Source: Ascidia mentula
Taxonomy: Eukaryota; Chordata; Ascidiacea; Phlebobranchia; Ascidiidae
DNA length: 64,000 nucleotides
Assembly: GCA_947561715.1 (NCBI GenBank)
Contig: OX387202.1
Location: forward strand, 12,041,001 to 12,105,000
Reading direction: 5' to 3'
The position numbers were made by a program, and so were the translations under genes. The notes beneath the pieces are model-generated. The model was not told the origin of the DNA. It did not search any database and saw nothing but the letters and a program-made list of their open reading frames with translations. Positions within the stretch are counted from its first letter, which is position 1. The number at the start of each line of letters is the position of its first letter. This document shows, in pieces, positions 1-12,750 of this stretch.

Positions 1-2
1 AG

Positions 3-3000
3 GACAAGACCCAAAGCCTTCCAAAACCACCAAACCAAAGAATCTGAATCTTGAAAAGATTCTTATGAGGCCTGAAAACGGCGCAACAAAAATACCGGCA
101 CCTGTTTGTATTAATGAGGCCTTTAAAAGATTTGAAAGTATTCGCCAAAGAGAGTATGTCCTCCCAGGTCAGTTTATGTCGTATATTTTTTATTTAGGCG
201 TTAAATAAGATTTTTGTAAACCAATATTTTCTTCAGAACGCTTAAAACGAAAAAGAGTAAAACCGACGATCAACAAAAAAACAGGAGGTTTGTTGCAATG
301 GTTTAAAGATAGAGTTTTCAGAAAGAAAAAGAAATCTTCTGACAAGGTTGCTGCTGACCCAGAAGTTCCCAGTATATCTGCTGGTAGGACGGGTAAAGGA
401 AAAGTAAGTCTAATTCACCTTGTAAACACTGAGGCGTTGAAAGTGTTAAACAAACGACACTACTGTTTTTCCAGCCAAAACCTGCGACCGACACAAAAGA
501 CAATGTGCTACAGTCGACGGACGGAAAAAAAGACGAAACAACATTCAAAGTAACTTGTTATATTGACTTAGTATTTCTTCGGTAATTAATAATTTGTTGA
601 ACTGTTTGCAGCAACTGAAAACCAGCGACATTCATAAGATAAAAGACATAAAGTCCCGGTCAGATTTCTCAACTATAAGAGGTAATATTCCAGGTTTAAC
701 ATATATTTTTCCGACGTTTACATGTGTATTGTTAGGTGTGTTGAAAGGAAAATCACCGATAAAGTGTAACAAAGTCAAGCACAGTGACCAGTTACACAAC
801 AGTGCTGAAATCGCATGTCCTGAAATTCCGGGTAAATAATTAATCACTTACTAAAGCCTATTTGACTTTCGTAAGGTTTTTGATGCTTACAAGATCATTT
901 TGTAACATCTCCTCGCCGAGCCCAAAGAAATAAAAAATATTTATTCAAATTGCATGAAATCATATATGGACAAATCTCGCATGCATGGTGATCAGGGCTG
1001 ACATCTGTCTGTAAGCAAAAATAAGAAATGAAAATAGAATATAACCCTAATTTTCCAACACAAACATTTTTTCGAAAACAACATTTCTTCTTTTAAATAC
1101 ATTAATTAACAGATTTATGACAAAATTGAGTTTCAAAACTACACTATTTATAGCATGCATAGTGTGTCAACAAATTCCTTGGTGAAATATTTTCCATAAA
1201 CATGATAAATATGCATGTACGGTGGTTTGGGAAAATCTGGCATTAACTCTTACTAGAATCAAGACAAACATGATGCACGTTACATACATATTCGATTTTA
1301 CAAATAAAGACAAAATCAGGAAAACTTATAGTAGAAAGTGCGATGTGGCGACTTCGATGCGAGATTGAATCGCACTGTTAACAAATAAATTACATTACTT
1401 CACCTTTCAAGAAAAATTACATAATTTTTTTGGCTGTTTTGTTTACAGGTGATAAAAAGCAAACTTTACCACTGGTCTCTGAACAATTCAAAACATGTGG
1501 CCTATTAGGTGCAATGAGTAATGAGTCTTCGCATGCTGTGGGAGAATTGTGCGAACCAGGGAAACATGAGAGGGTTGAAAGAAATAGAAGTCCTCCATCT
1601 TGCTCCACTTTGACTCCAGCAGGTACAGTTGACAATATATTTGCTATATAAACTACGGTATATTTATTTTGCACTTTTCTAGGTGCTACATCCGAAAAGT
1701 TTGTCAAAGTTTCGAGTTCGGAATTATCGCGTGTTCTTCGACGACCTAACGATGAAACTTCTCAAATTCCGACTCTCAAGAAAACAGGAGACTCCCTCAT
1801 TCCGTATCACAGCAGTCGGAAAATTGTCGACAATTTCAGAAAGCGACAGGAGAAGGAGAAAATAAGAAGAAAAACGCTTCCAGCATGCGCCTTTTACAAA
1901 GTCAGAGGTAAATTTTTATTCAAAACTTTCTTCGGAAAAATTTGCTTTCAGTAAGAAACATAAAACGAATGCTACCTTTACAGGACAAGACCCAAAGCCG
2001 ACAAGGAATATTAAACCTAAGAATCTAGATGTTGAAAAGATTCTTTTGAGGCCTAACAATGGTCCTACTAAAATACCAGCACCCGTTTGCATTGGTGAGG
2101 CGTTTGAAAGATTTGAAAGTATTCGCCAGAAGGAGTATATTCTACCAGGTCTGTTTATGTCGTATAATTTGACTCGAGCGAGGATTTATTTAAACACAGA
2201 TTTTTTTGCAGAACGCCTGGTAAGAAAGAAGGTGAAACCCGCAATTGACAAAAAAACAGGACGGCTCTTAAATTGGTTTAAAAAGAAATTGTGTCGGAAA
2301 AAAAGAGAATCTTCTGACAAAACTATTGTTTCAAAAGTTAACGACGTATCTGCTTGTGCAGAGAATTATGAACAAGTACGTTAAAAACGAAAGTGCGTCA
2401 CACTAATATTTTACAAGACCATCGCTATTTTATCAGCCTAAACCTGAAGCCCAATCAATTGAAAATTTCCTGCAGTCAGAGGAACGCAATAAAGACCAAA
2501 CAATATTCAAAGTTAGTTTTTATATTAATTTAGTGGGCCTAGTTGATCGGTCATTTTGAATGTTTAAACTGTGTTTAGCAACCATATTCCAATGACATCC
2601 AGAAGATAGAAAGCATAACAAATCGACCGGATTTCACAAATATAAAAGGTAATATTTCTGCTTCATTGACAAAGGCGTTTCGACATTTTACATGTGTATT
2701 AAATTGTCAGGTGAGTCAAAAGGGAAAATATCTGCACCAACACAAACCGGTGAGCAAAGCAACATTGAAATCCCCAGTCAAGAAATAATACCGGGTAACT
2801 AATTGATTTCTTCCATTGCCGATTTACCTTTCGTACAGTTTTTAAACTTTCATCATCATTCAATTAAGAAAACTCACCATTTGCATTGTTTCCCGTTATT
2901 GCTGAAAAAATGCATTTCGTTTTGAAAAAATGTCATCTTGGCCGTCTCAAAATATGATAACTAACTAAAAAAATTAAACGACTTAATTTCTACGTAAACT

Positions 3001-4077
3001 TTAAACTAAACAAATGAAAAAACATTGACATTTTTCTTACTGTGTTTTGTTTAGGTGATGAAAATCAAATTCCACCTCTAGCCATTGATGAAGAAGAAGC
3101 ATTGAATTTTGTCATGAGAAAAGGTGATGACAGAAAAAAAACAAAACAATTTCCTGCTATATAAATGATTTTATTTAATTTCAGGATCAGCATTTCAGAA
3201 CCACGAGACGATAAACTCTGTTTCTTCTTTGCATTCTTCGACAAATTCAGGATCAACCAAATATTCTCCTTGTCCCCAGTTGCTTGAACCCATGATTCAA
3301 GCGCCAATCTTGACCGACTTGAGCACTACTGAAGGACAAACAAGATGTGATGGCGCAGAATGTCATTTTCGCCCTAAACCCAATACGGGGCCGATAAAAT
3401 TAGACGTGGAAAATTGGAAATCTACATCAGGCCTTGTCAAACTTCCATTAGCAACCGACCAAGAGTCAATTGAAAATCATCTTTGCGTCAAAAAAGAAAA
3501 CTTACCTGCAGTAAAGAGTATTGACACTGCGCATTCTTCAAAAACCAATTTAAAGAAAGATGAACTTGATATTTACGTACAAGGCGTAAAAATAAAGATC
3601 CTTAATACAATGCTGGAGGAAGCAAAAAAAGAACTACGTGATAGAGGAGGGAAGAAAAAACAAAAGGAAGTAAAGACGAAGCAAACGAACTCGATAGGAG
3701 TACAGACAAGCAACATAACAAGAAGCAAAGACAAGGGATGCCAAACATCGGCCATTATAGAAATTCCCCAGCATTTGTTCCTGGATAAATTACCACCGTC
3801 AGTGACAAGTCAAAAAGAAAACCCGGAAAGTGTTGAGGACAATTTAGACCCATTCTGCACACCACCTCAAAGCACATTACCGACTCCAAGTACACCAAGA
3901 AAAATGCTTGAATTTATTCAAGAAAATTTAGACCCATTCTGCACACCACCTCAAAGCACATCACCGACTCCAAGTTCGTCAAGAAAAATGCTTGAATTTA
4001 TTCAAGATGTGAGAAGATTTCGAAAATATTTCGATCAAAAATACTCAGCGAGAAGGAGGAATACTGATTCTCAGTAA
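3..4077 (+). CDS. Kinase-tail protein, array copy 0 (3' part only)
   Basis: This is the tail-encoding part of a gene repeated three more times in the window; its kinase domain lies before position 1. Fourteen exons can be placed by splice sites and by alignment to the other copies: 3-167, 237-403, 475-549, 612-681, 736-831, 1449-1622, 1683-1907, 1984-2148, 2212-2375, 2437-2511, 2579-2648, 2711-2794, 3055-3123 and 3185-4077. Every junction keeps phase and no stop is seen, so the visible part looks intact. The product is basic and Lys/Ser/Pro-rich, with no recognised domain outside the kinase. Two successive exon sets resemble each other (see the repeat entry). The last exon encodes about 297 residues, with a 28-residue tandem duplication near the end and two QT motifs. 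The function of the tail is unknown. Confidence 0.8.
3841..4008 (+). repeat. 84-bp coding tandem duplication in the last kinase-tail exon
   Basis: Two 84-bp (28-residue) units lie in tandem. Each begins with a Leu-Asp-Pro-Phe-Cys core, continues with a Thr/Ser-Pro rich stretch and ends in a Lys-Met-Leu-Glu helix-like segment. The same pair is present in the last exon of copies 1, 2 and 3 (about 26,110-26,280, 34,597-34,765 and 43,337-43,505). The TP and SP sites could be phosphorylated, but this is only inference. Confidence 0.85.
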
Positions 4078-5937
4078 AACTGTTTAAATCCATTTGCATT
4101 CAATGCAATTTTTTTATATGTTGTATTATAGCACAATAAATACAAAATCCACCGTCTGGTTGACGCTGGTAAAACATTCAACATGCCGAAAATTTTTGCG
4201 CCAGGATGCAATCAAAACCAATGAACGAAAGATTTCATGCAGAAAATTCAAAATTAAGAAGTAAAAAACATAAACTTCCCCGGTTGCCGCTTGGGCATTA
4301 TTCAGCATATAAGTTTGACGCCGTTATGTAGAGGAGAGATGGGCTTCACATAAAACGACAATTCATCACTGTACGATTGGCAATTCATCCTTTCATTCAT
4401 AAGTTTAACCACCATGCATCAGCGCTGGCGAAAGTTACTTCAATAGAAATACAAATATGCGGCTTACGTTAACTAAACCAACGTCAATATCTTTATTTTG
4501 TGGAGAGTTGCGTCAACGCTTCGTGAAAGTTGAAAAACACTGGTTTGCATTGGGCCAAGAATATACATCACCGCATATATGTAGGACCGCAAACTTTCTG
4601 TACATACTGGGCTAAATATAAGAGTTAGAATGAGAACACAGCAAGAAAAATCTGGGGTTGGAAAAACGTTTATCTATATTTGAAATTTAACCCGTCGATT
4701 TAGAGAGAAATAAGTTTGGTTCCCACATCCTTTGCAGATGTTTGATTCAAAATAAAAATATTTCAATTATTATCAAACAGACGTAAACTGATCAGAATTT
4801 TCATTTCTATTATTCAAATGAATGTTTATTCGTTGGTTCCATCCTAAAGTGTTTCAGTAACTGGATAGCCTAAAGCCAGAATCTGTTCACTGTTACTACA
4901 CATACAAAACTGGGTCGCACGTGGAAAAAAGCTTTTCCTAATACAGTTTCAAATGAATAAAAAATTATATGACATCATAGTCTGGGCTGCCAGTTAAAAA
5001 AGTATTATCAAAAACGAGAAGGCTGAAGAGTGAATCAGAACTGACTGTAATACCTCACCAAACTTCAAATTTTTTGAAAAGACAAGTGTAGATTCCCAAA
5101 CCAAAATTTCTTTTTTTTTTGTTACTGTTTTCGTTGTGTTTTCTATGTTTGGCACAACTCTCGTTATTATGTGACAAAGGCTGCGCAGTAGACGTGCGCG
5201 TGCAGACCGCATGGTTATGTTTTTCATTGCTAGTTGTGTTGCCAGTTATTGTAGTACATATAATAATACTCATTCTATTTGAATAAGGATGTTAGTTGCA
5301 AAACGCGAAATAGTTTGTTGACTGCTTTGCAACGATTGAAAAGTTTACTGGATGTTGTCACTACTGATAATTTACGGAATAAGATCGGTCGCAAAACAGT
5401 TCAGTAAGTGCGATTGAATTTGCCATAGTGTGAATTTGTTTATGTATTGAATGTACAATTGTGTTTCTTTAACTAGAAACCGTTCCATCCCTGGCGCGTT
5501 GTTGTGCCGGTCGTTCCCGTATCGAATACAAGTGTCTGTTGTGTTTCGCGGGCTCGGCTACCTGGAAGATTGGATGGGACGCGTTTGGGCTAAAGGCCAA
5601 AAAACTGCTGTGTAGCGTGTAGCGCCGCCGATCCGCAGAAAAAGCACGTTACAACAAGTAAATTTTACTAAATTAGAACTATAATGACATTCGTTCAAAA
5701 CCTTCAACTGATATATTATTGTAGCGCGTCCGACCCAAAACGTGTCCTCCTTTTTAATGATGAAAACAAGGTAGCCTTTAAAACCATATAACATTATACT
5801 CAAAACAGCTCATATATAAACAGGATTATTAAATCTGTAGCGTAGAAACTCTAGTTTGCCTCCATAAATACTGTGTGTGGCATCATTTGTTTTGCTAATA
5901 TTATCATATACTCTACAACATATTTTTCAATGAACTG
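4078..5937. other. Duplicated non-coding spacer downstream of kinase copy 0
   Basis: No gene is supported here. The stretch aligns with the spacers after copy 1 (26,348-27,661) and copy 2 (34,834-36,088), so it belongs to the tandem duplication unit. Alignment continues to about 5,972, just inside the last exon of the - strand receptor gene. A block of roughly 575 bp (about 5,085-5,660) occurs only in this copy and is listed separately. Confidence 0.75.
5085..5660. other. Copy-0-specific insertion, possible transposable element of unknown class
   Basis: The spacers after copies 1 and 2 run straight through this point, but here about 575 bp intervene. The short word acaagt occurs on both sides, which could be a target-site duplication. 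The insert holds a T-run, then a GC-richer part with CG-rich words unlike the AT-rich surroundings. No long ORF or clear terminal inverted repeat was found. Loss from the other copies cannot be excluded. Confidence 0.4.
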
Positions 5938-8900
5938 TTATTTTGGGAACAATGGTGACACCGTTTCTATGGTGTTGATTTTATCGCCGTTTTGCGCCGA
6001 CTTTATAGCAGCAACGATATCCTGCGTGTATGGAAAGCCATGTGTGGCGAGTTTTGAAAACACAGATTTGTTGTTAGTGGACACTTCAAGTGAACTTTGG
6101 CGACCAACAAATCCAGTGACATTGATGTTGTCAGTCTGAGATTCGAGTTCTTCTTTCAATCAATAGAAGCGTCCACTGTAGCCTCAGCTACCACAATATT
6201 AAACAGAAACTTCCACAGGTGCTTTACTCATGATTGTTACAAAACAAACTCAAATTTGAATAACAAAAAAACCTTATTCAAATAGATGTATCAGATGGTA
6301 AAGAGAAACAACATGGCACACTTTATTTTTGTAATGTTAGCCGTTTGGATTGTATTCTGTAGTTCAGTTAAGATGGCCCATTTGCTTGGAAGTTTGACTT
6401 TATGTAAATAGGTACTGTTTAGTGGAGGCTAACGACTAACTTTGACTTAATTTATTGTTAGTCTGTAGTGTGAGTGTAATATTTCTACAATATTTTTTGA
6501 AAAAAGTCTTTAAAAAACAACCTTTTGAAGAAGTGAAATATCACAAATGTTAATTTTATTTATTTCCCGACAGCACACGAGCATCCTTTCTTCTCGAAGG
6601 AAACTCGGAAGGTTCACTATGTTCGAAAAACGCTTTGTACCGCAGCTACTGTGTGCGCCTTTCGGGTATTTATTCGTGCGTGTCGTGTATGTTGTCCGAT
6701 CAAGATTGGTGTGTGGGCAGTCAATAAAGTGGTGAACTGGTGGAAGCCGTATTTAGACAGCGGCAAATTTCAGCAAATATGAGCTACGTGTAATTTATTC
6801 CAATGTATATAACTGATTCAAATTGTGGAATAAGTACAGGCGTTGTTGAATTTAAAAGCGCATTTAAAATTACATAAAGCCAATTTGCTGGAACTCTTCG
6901 TAACAAAGCATGACTCAATTTTCTTCTTTTCTTGGTATTGTCGTTTCGTAGTTCCCTTAGTGACAACCGAAGTAAACAAAAAGCGATTTCACAGAGAAAA
7001 ATATTTACCTTTGCCAGTGTTTAAAGTGTGGTCACCAACCTCCATATACGTGTGACTTAAAACGTTATTTTCTTTACCAGTTTGAAGAATATCTGTGTCT
7101 GAACAATAGGCTTACTTTAGCAATTTATTGTGAATTTTTAACTACGTACCGTAGACATGTTGTTCTTCTTTGGTTTGTTGTGGCTGAACTGGGAGGTTGA
7201 CGTATTCTTGTTGTACTTCTTGTGGCTGAGCTAAAAAATAGCGTAAAACACGTGTAAAATCATTTCCCCAAAAAGCTGTCTATCTGAGTACATAATAGAA
7301 TTAAACATAAACATATGAAATCATAATTGATACTGCTGTTTACCATAGAGAAGATTTTCGTGACTGGTATACGCAATGAAATCTATGGCCGTATATTCCG
7401 AACAACTTTTTAGTTCTTTAAACAACGACTTCGTATAGTTGGTGCACCTAGTCCGTTAAGTTTGATCTCAGCACATTTTAAAACAGGACTTCCCAAACTT
7501 TTTTGATCCACTCTTGCATACAACTGACAGCGAGAAGACATACAGAATCACCTCAACGGTAGCCAATGTGTTTGGCGTCCTAAATGTTCGCGGCCCATAA
7601 TTTTAAAAGTCCTTGGTTGAAACATAATGCCGGAAAACATAATTTAAAGAACCTAATTTAATTTAAAGATGTGTGTTTAAATACGAACTCTATTAAAATA
7701 CCATTTTTGCCATTTAATATCCCTTTTCGATGCAGCCACATACCGAGAGCAGCCATCAAAGTTACCAGCACCAATCCACCAACAACGCTTGCAGCAATCA
7801 CAGCATTGTTGTTAGATGTGGAAACTAGGTCGCTTGATATTTGAAACATAGCACTAAGTGAACTTATCGATGAACGAATAAAAACCTGGTAAATCTCAGT
7901 ACCACCAGTTACCTGTAAATATAGATAAGCAATAAAACAAATATTTTCATTATATAAAGTTTTTACCTCTGTAAAAAACACGAAGTTTTGAGAAATCAAC
8001 CCATTGGCTTCAAACCGACAATCGGAACAAACAAATGGATTTTTATTTAAAGTAATTGTGAAGTTTGTTGCTGGTGGATTTGATGTGAAAGTGACAAGAC
8101 ATGTGCTGTTTTCCACTTCACTCCAAGTACAGTCTGTATTTCCACTTAACATTTCCAGGGAAACTTAAGAACAGAATATTTGGGAATGTTTACTTGACAA
8201 ATTTGTATGCCATATTTAAATAAGTTTTACATGAAACATCCAGAAAAAAATGATTCCATGATTTTCCAAAGCTATCGCTGGTGTTACAAGAATAATTTCC
8301 CCAATCATGTCTTGTCAAGTTAGTAAGTTGTAGCAATGCAGTATTTGTATCAGTGATTCGACTCGGTGACGGAATTTCCCATTGAAACTTGGTATTTAGT
8401 TCTGTTTGGTAAGGAATACTGCAGGATAGCTCAAAGTCTTCTCCAGCGTAAATCCCATTGTTAGTAGAAGGTGTAATTCGTGCTTCTGTTAACCCTGCAA
8501 TACCAAGTAGGCTAAATTTATGCAGATAACTTGAAAGTAAATTGTATCAAACTTACTAGTTTCATTTAATACAACAACTTGGATTTGAGGAGATTCGTCA
8601 ACACCACCTACACTGTTGTCAGCAACACAGGATATATTGTTTGATTCATTGAACATGTACGAGAAAATGCATTCGTTTTTTTCATAAGTGAAAGTTCCAA
8701 TAACAAATGTACAAGTGGGTTTGGGATTCGCGTCACTTTCACAGGACATTGTCACATTTTGTGCGGAGTTAAGAAGTATTTCATTATTTGAAACTGCGAT
8801 ATCCGGAGATATTTTAGCTTTTAATTGCGTGGATTGTGGTTGGTCTAAAATGAGCGTGACGTATAAGTTACCAAGTATTGAACGTGTTTAAATTCACATA

Positions 8901-11135
8901 CAAAGTACATCTATGTAGGTCTGAGTTGCTGATCTTCCAAATGCATCGATTACTTCACATGTATAATTGCCTCTGTTGTACCGAGTAATGTTGTTAATAA
9001 ATAAAGTTTGGTTGGTAGACGAAACTTGTGGAGTTATCCATTTAAATGTAGCGTTGAGTTCATTTTCATAAATTATGCTGCAAGTTAGAGTTAATGCACT
9101 TCCTTCAAGCAAGGGTTGGTCCTCTCCATTTATGCTTGGAATCCCTGTGAAACGTAATCAGTATGACGTATTTGATACAACTCTTATTGTTTATGGTACT
9201 TACTGTCTTCAACAACCACGAAAGCAATTGCGTCACTGGAGTTGTCTCCAGCACAATTGCTTACAACGCATGAAAGGTTTTTGGACTGTTCCAGATTTAC
9301 TTGTGTTTCACAAAATGAAAGAATTGGGCTCAAATCGAAATTCCATGTACAGTTGTAAGGTTCACTTGATTTTCCCTGACACGAAATGCTTACAATTTGA
9401 ATGCCATTTAGGAGTACAATGGAGTCGCTTTTCACGATATTGTTATCGGTTAACACTGAAATAGTGACGTCACTTGGGGCATCTGCGTAAATCGTCAACC
9501 AATTGTTGAACATTTCACAGTTAATAAAATGCAAAGTTGATTGCTACCGATTAATTTAATTGTTTGGATTTTTGATCTTCCAGAATTGTTATAAGTTAAC
9601 ATCTCGGTGAATGGAGTCACAGCTTGGCACGAAACATTTATTCCGCCATGTTGTGGCCACAGATTGATAAAAGAAGTTGTGTCCTGCAGTGAAAAAAGCA
9701 ATGAAAGCCCGAACGCATCTTGCAAACATTTCACCTTTTCGACAGAAACAAACATATTTCCAATGTAGTAATTACTTTTGTTTCCTATGGGAATTGTATC
9801 TTCGTATACACAATTTAAACTCCATATTCCACCAACATGTGGACAAGATCCGGTGACCAAAATACCCTTTGGAGCTACGAACAAGACAAACAATTATCAC
9901 TACGGACATTGAAGTGTAATTACCAGCATTTCATCTAAATATATTTTATTTCTTGATTAAATTTAACGATATGGTATCTCTGGTGTTAGTTTGGTCAAGT
10001 TTATTTCTGGATCCAGTTTTATTCAAGTACAATTTTGAATTTTTACCCATTTCATTCATATTGTACAAGTTTATTGTGTAAAATATCCAAAATATATATA
10101 TGTCAAACTTCGGGTATGGTTGCTATCTTTGTTACACAAAAAACTTGTACTGTTAGATTTAAAAATGTAACCTAATCCAATGATAAACTAATACATAGGT
10201 TACAGGCAAATATTGCCATCTTAATGCCTAATATAAGGAATTAATTTACGAAAGAACACAAATCAACTTTGTAACACTTTTACATTTCCATACCTGCCCA
10301 GCATTCCAAACCATCACTTTCCAGCCACTTAGCTGTTTCAGTGCATCTAGTTTTATTGTTTGTTTGAAGTGTTGAGTTGGAGTAAAATAAATAGCCTCCA
10401 TTATTACAGTAAAATTCTCCAATAGATTGATAAATGTTGTTGTTTGAAAGGACGATTAAATTATGAAGCAATTCCGCAGGACATCCTGGCAATAAAAAAG
10501 GGAAAGAAATGATAACTCCGACTCTAAAATATTTTATTCTTTAATACCAATCTATTGACCTATTATGCTTATTTCGTAAGTGCACACAAAACCTCCATTA
10601 TTAAATGTCACTGTTGATTGATTCTGGCTTTCTGTCAGTGGGATATCTGCGTATAGTGAAATTGTTTGTGATGAATTAAATGGGATGCACTTTGTATCAA
10701 AATAATCTCCGTCAACAGGTTTAACAGCTGTCGAACAATCACAGTAATATGCTCGGTGCTCGGTTAATATGCTGTTGGTTGTGACCGATATCGTCGATAG
10801 TTGGATGGAATCACACGGGTTGTAAATATTGTAAAGCAAGCCATGGTATCCCAATGACCACTGTATATGTGTTGGTTGGATAACAACATTGGTTGCTTTA
10901 TTGCATTCTGAAAAAAAATGAAAAGTAACAATTCTAATAAAATATATAATGCTATAAGTTTAAAGAAAAGTGTCACGGAAATTAAATTACAAGCAAAATG
11001 ACAGCCTAATTGTTTAAACTTGTTGCGAATAAACATAATTTTGAAATTGTTTTCCGTACCTTGTATTTCGCTGGTGGTTTTGTTTGCAATGATTTGTAAC
11101 ATCAATAAACGAACGTACTCCAGCCTAATTCGCAT
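5938..11135 (-). CDS. Ig/CCP-domain transmembrane receptor, 923-aa model
   Basis: Thirteen exons on the - strand: 11135-11060, 10907-10560, 10485-10294, 9874-9548, 9482-9204, 9144-8902, 8844-8557, 8494-8231, 8163-7967, 7912-7702, 7230-7146, 7055-7009 and 6152-5938. Their lengths sum to 2,772 nt, an exact open frame. The order is a weak signal-like start, an Ig-like module with several Cys, one sushi/CCP module (ends Leu-Glu-Cys-Trp), then about six Ig-like modules. Clear examples are TLTC...GNYTCEV and ELSC...GNYSC. A membrane helix (about 7,750-7,810, rich in Ala/Val/Leu) is followed by a basic HRK stop-transfer and a cytoplasmic tail with YVNL and YMEV tyrosine motifs. Many Asn-X-Ser/Thr sites suggest an extracellular glycoprotein. 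The first and the last three exons are least certain. Ligand and function are not recognisable. CCP/Ig receptors of this type include tunicate allorecognition candidates, but that link is inference. Confidence 0.65.
11060..11135 (-). other. Possible first coding exon of the receptor
   Basis: An ATG at 11,135 starts 25 residues with Arg residues, then a short hydrophobic run (VRLLMLQIIA), and ends at a GTACGG donor in phase 1. The next exon at 10,907 accepts phase 1. If real, it provides a start that avoids the damaged distal exons. The signal-peptide character is weak, so the alternative is that transcription starts at 18,812. Confidence 0.4.
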
Positions 11136-12690
11136 TGCTGCTCTACTATATATAATCAAATTATAAAATTCAACAGCTGCTCTACTATATACAAATTCAA
11201 CAGCAGTTAAAACGAACTTATTAATAGGTATTTTATTGTTGCCCATTTTTTGTACGTAATAACGACGCAGTTTCACGTACAAAAACAAAACATTTCCTGA
11301 AGTCCGAGTACTATGCTATTCAAACATATGCCAACATGAACAACGTTATCATTAATTTATTTAAATACTTGGATAAAACGTTGTTATTAAATCATCTTGT
11401 CCTTATACTGAATTAAATATAATTGACATATTCAGTCATTTTAGACTGTCGGTTTTTGTGTATTGCGCAGAATTTGGAAAATTAACCTGGGGAAAATCAT
11501 GATTAACATTACAAAGTTAATTTTAATAATGATAAAAACGTTGGAATAATAAAGTCATCAGGTGACAAAATGACATTGGTGAGGCCCCAAGACGTAACAG
11601 GAAGGTGTCACAAGCGCACCTGACGTCAACTATTTAAAAACACATAAACTAATTTTACTGAGGGATACAAAACCGCGATCCGCAGTGTGCACCAGGCCCA
11701 AAGGATTTGAGCAGCCGAACTGGTACAAATGCATAAAGTTTCCACACAGGCCAAATAAGTTGAAAACTAACAGTATCTGTTCAAAATTTTAAAATCAATA
11801 AGTTAATGCGGCTTAATAAGCTAAGACGCCATGGTTACGAATAAATGAATGCATGACACAGCGGAAATGTATTTTGGTTAAATACAGCTTATCTAAAACA
11901 TCATATGGCCCTAAGATTAGAAACGATCAAAAATATCAAATTCCAAAGCAATTATCTTTATTTCCACCTGTCTTTTATAAAACAAAGCAGCTAGTTTGAC
12001 ATTTTGGTTTAACACCAACTCCTCAACTTCAACATGGAGAATTGTTTACTTGCTCCAATGAACTGACACAAATAATTGTAATGCATAATTGACATCATGT
12101 TGATTAAGATTGTTTTTGTTATCCTCATTCAAATTAATATATCTCAAAACAATAGCAAGAACTTATTAACAGCCCAGAACCTCAGATCTACAATGCGAAT
12201 GTCTATACTACGCATTTTATACGCAGACTGCTGAGCAAACATGGTTGAGAAGTCAAGCGATCAGCCCCGATTCCATGGGCTGCAACATTTTTTCACAAAT
12301 GGTAGTAGGTTCGGATATTTTTTTAAACATACCAAATTACTTTTTTCTTTGTGTGTGTATTCTCTTTATCACGTCACTGAAACATTGTGACGTCATACTT
12401 TTTAATGATTCAAAATCGGTTACGTAACTCAGCCCTCATAAAACAGTAGAAGTTATAGAAGCATGAATATAAAATTACTGTAAAATGATATTGAAAATGG
12501 GTTCAGGCCTGAGATATGACTAAGCGTTAAACCAACACAGCAGTTGACAGAAAGTTAAATCATTATTTTAATTAACCTCATTTTATTTCGTATTTCAGAA
12601 ATTTACGTTTCCCATTCAGCTAAACTGAACTAATGAAACGTTATTGCTTGTAGGAGTCGTTACTTTCGGGTAGATCTTTTGCGCAACAAG

Positions 12691-12750
12691 TGAACAGTCG
12701 ATGCTTTACTTGAACAGTCGATGCTTTACTTGAACAGTCGATGCTTTACT
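12691..12750. repeat. 20-bp tandem repeat, three exact copies
   Basis: The unit tgaacagtcgatgctttact is repeated three times without a mismatch. It lies in non-coding DNA upstream of the shorter receptor model. No function is evident. Exact copies suggest a recent slippage event. Confidence 0.95.

Noticed and set aside
5938-6152. UBA-like domain in the last receptor exon
   Set aside because: A short stretch (HGFPYTQDIVAAI) resembles ubiquitin-associated domains, but the match is too brief and lacks a complete pattern.
10764-11288. 174-codon - strand frame upstream of the receptor exon
   Set aside because: It runs across a good splice acceptor and low-complexity sequence. Only the exon part to 10,907 and perhaps 11,060-11,135 look coding.
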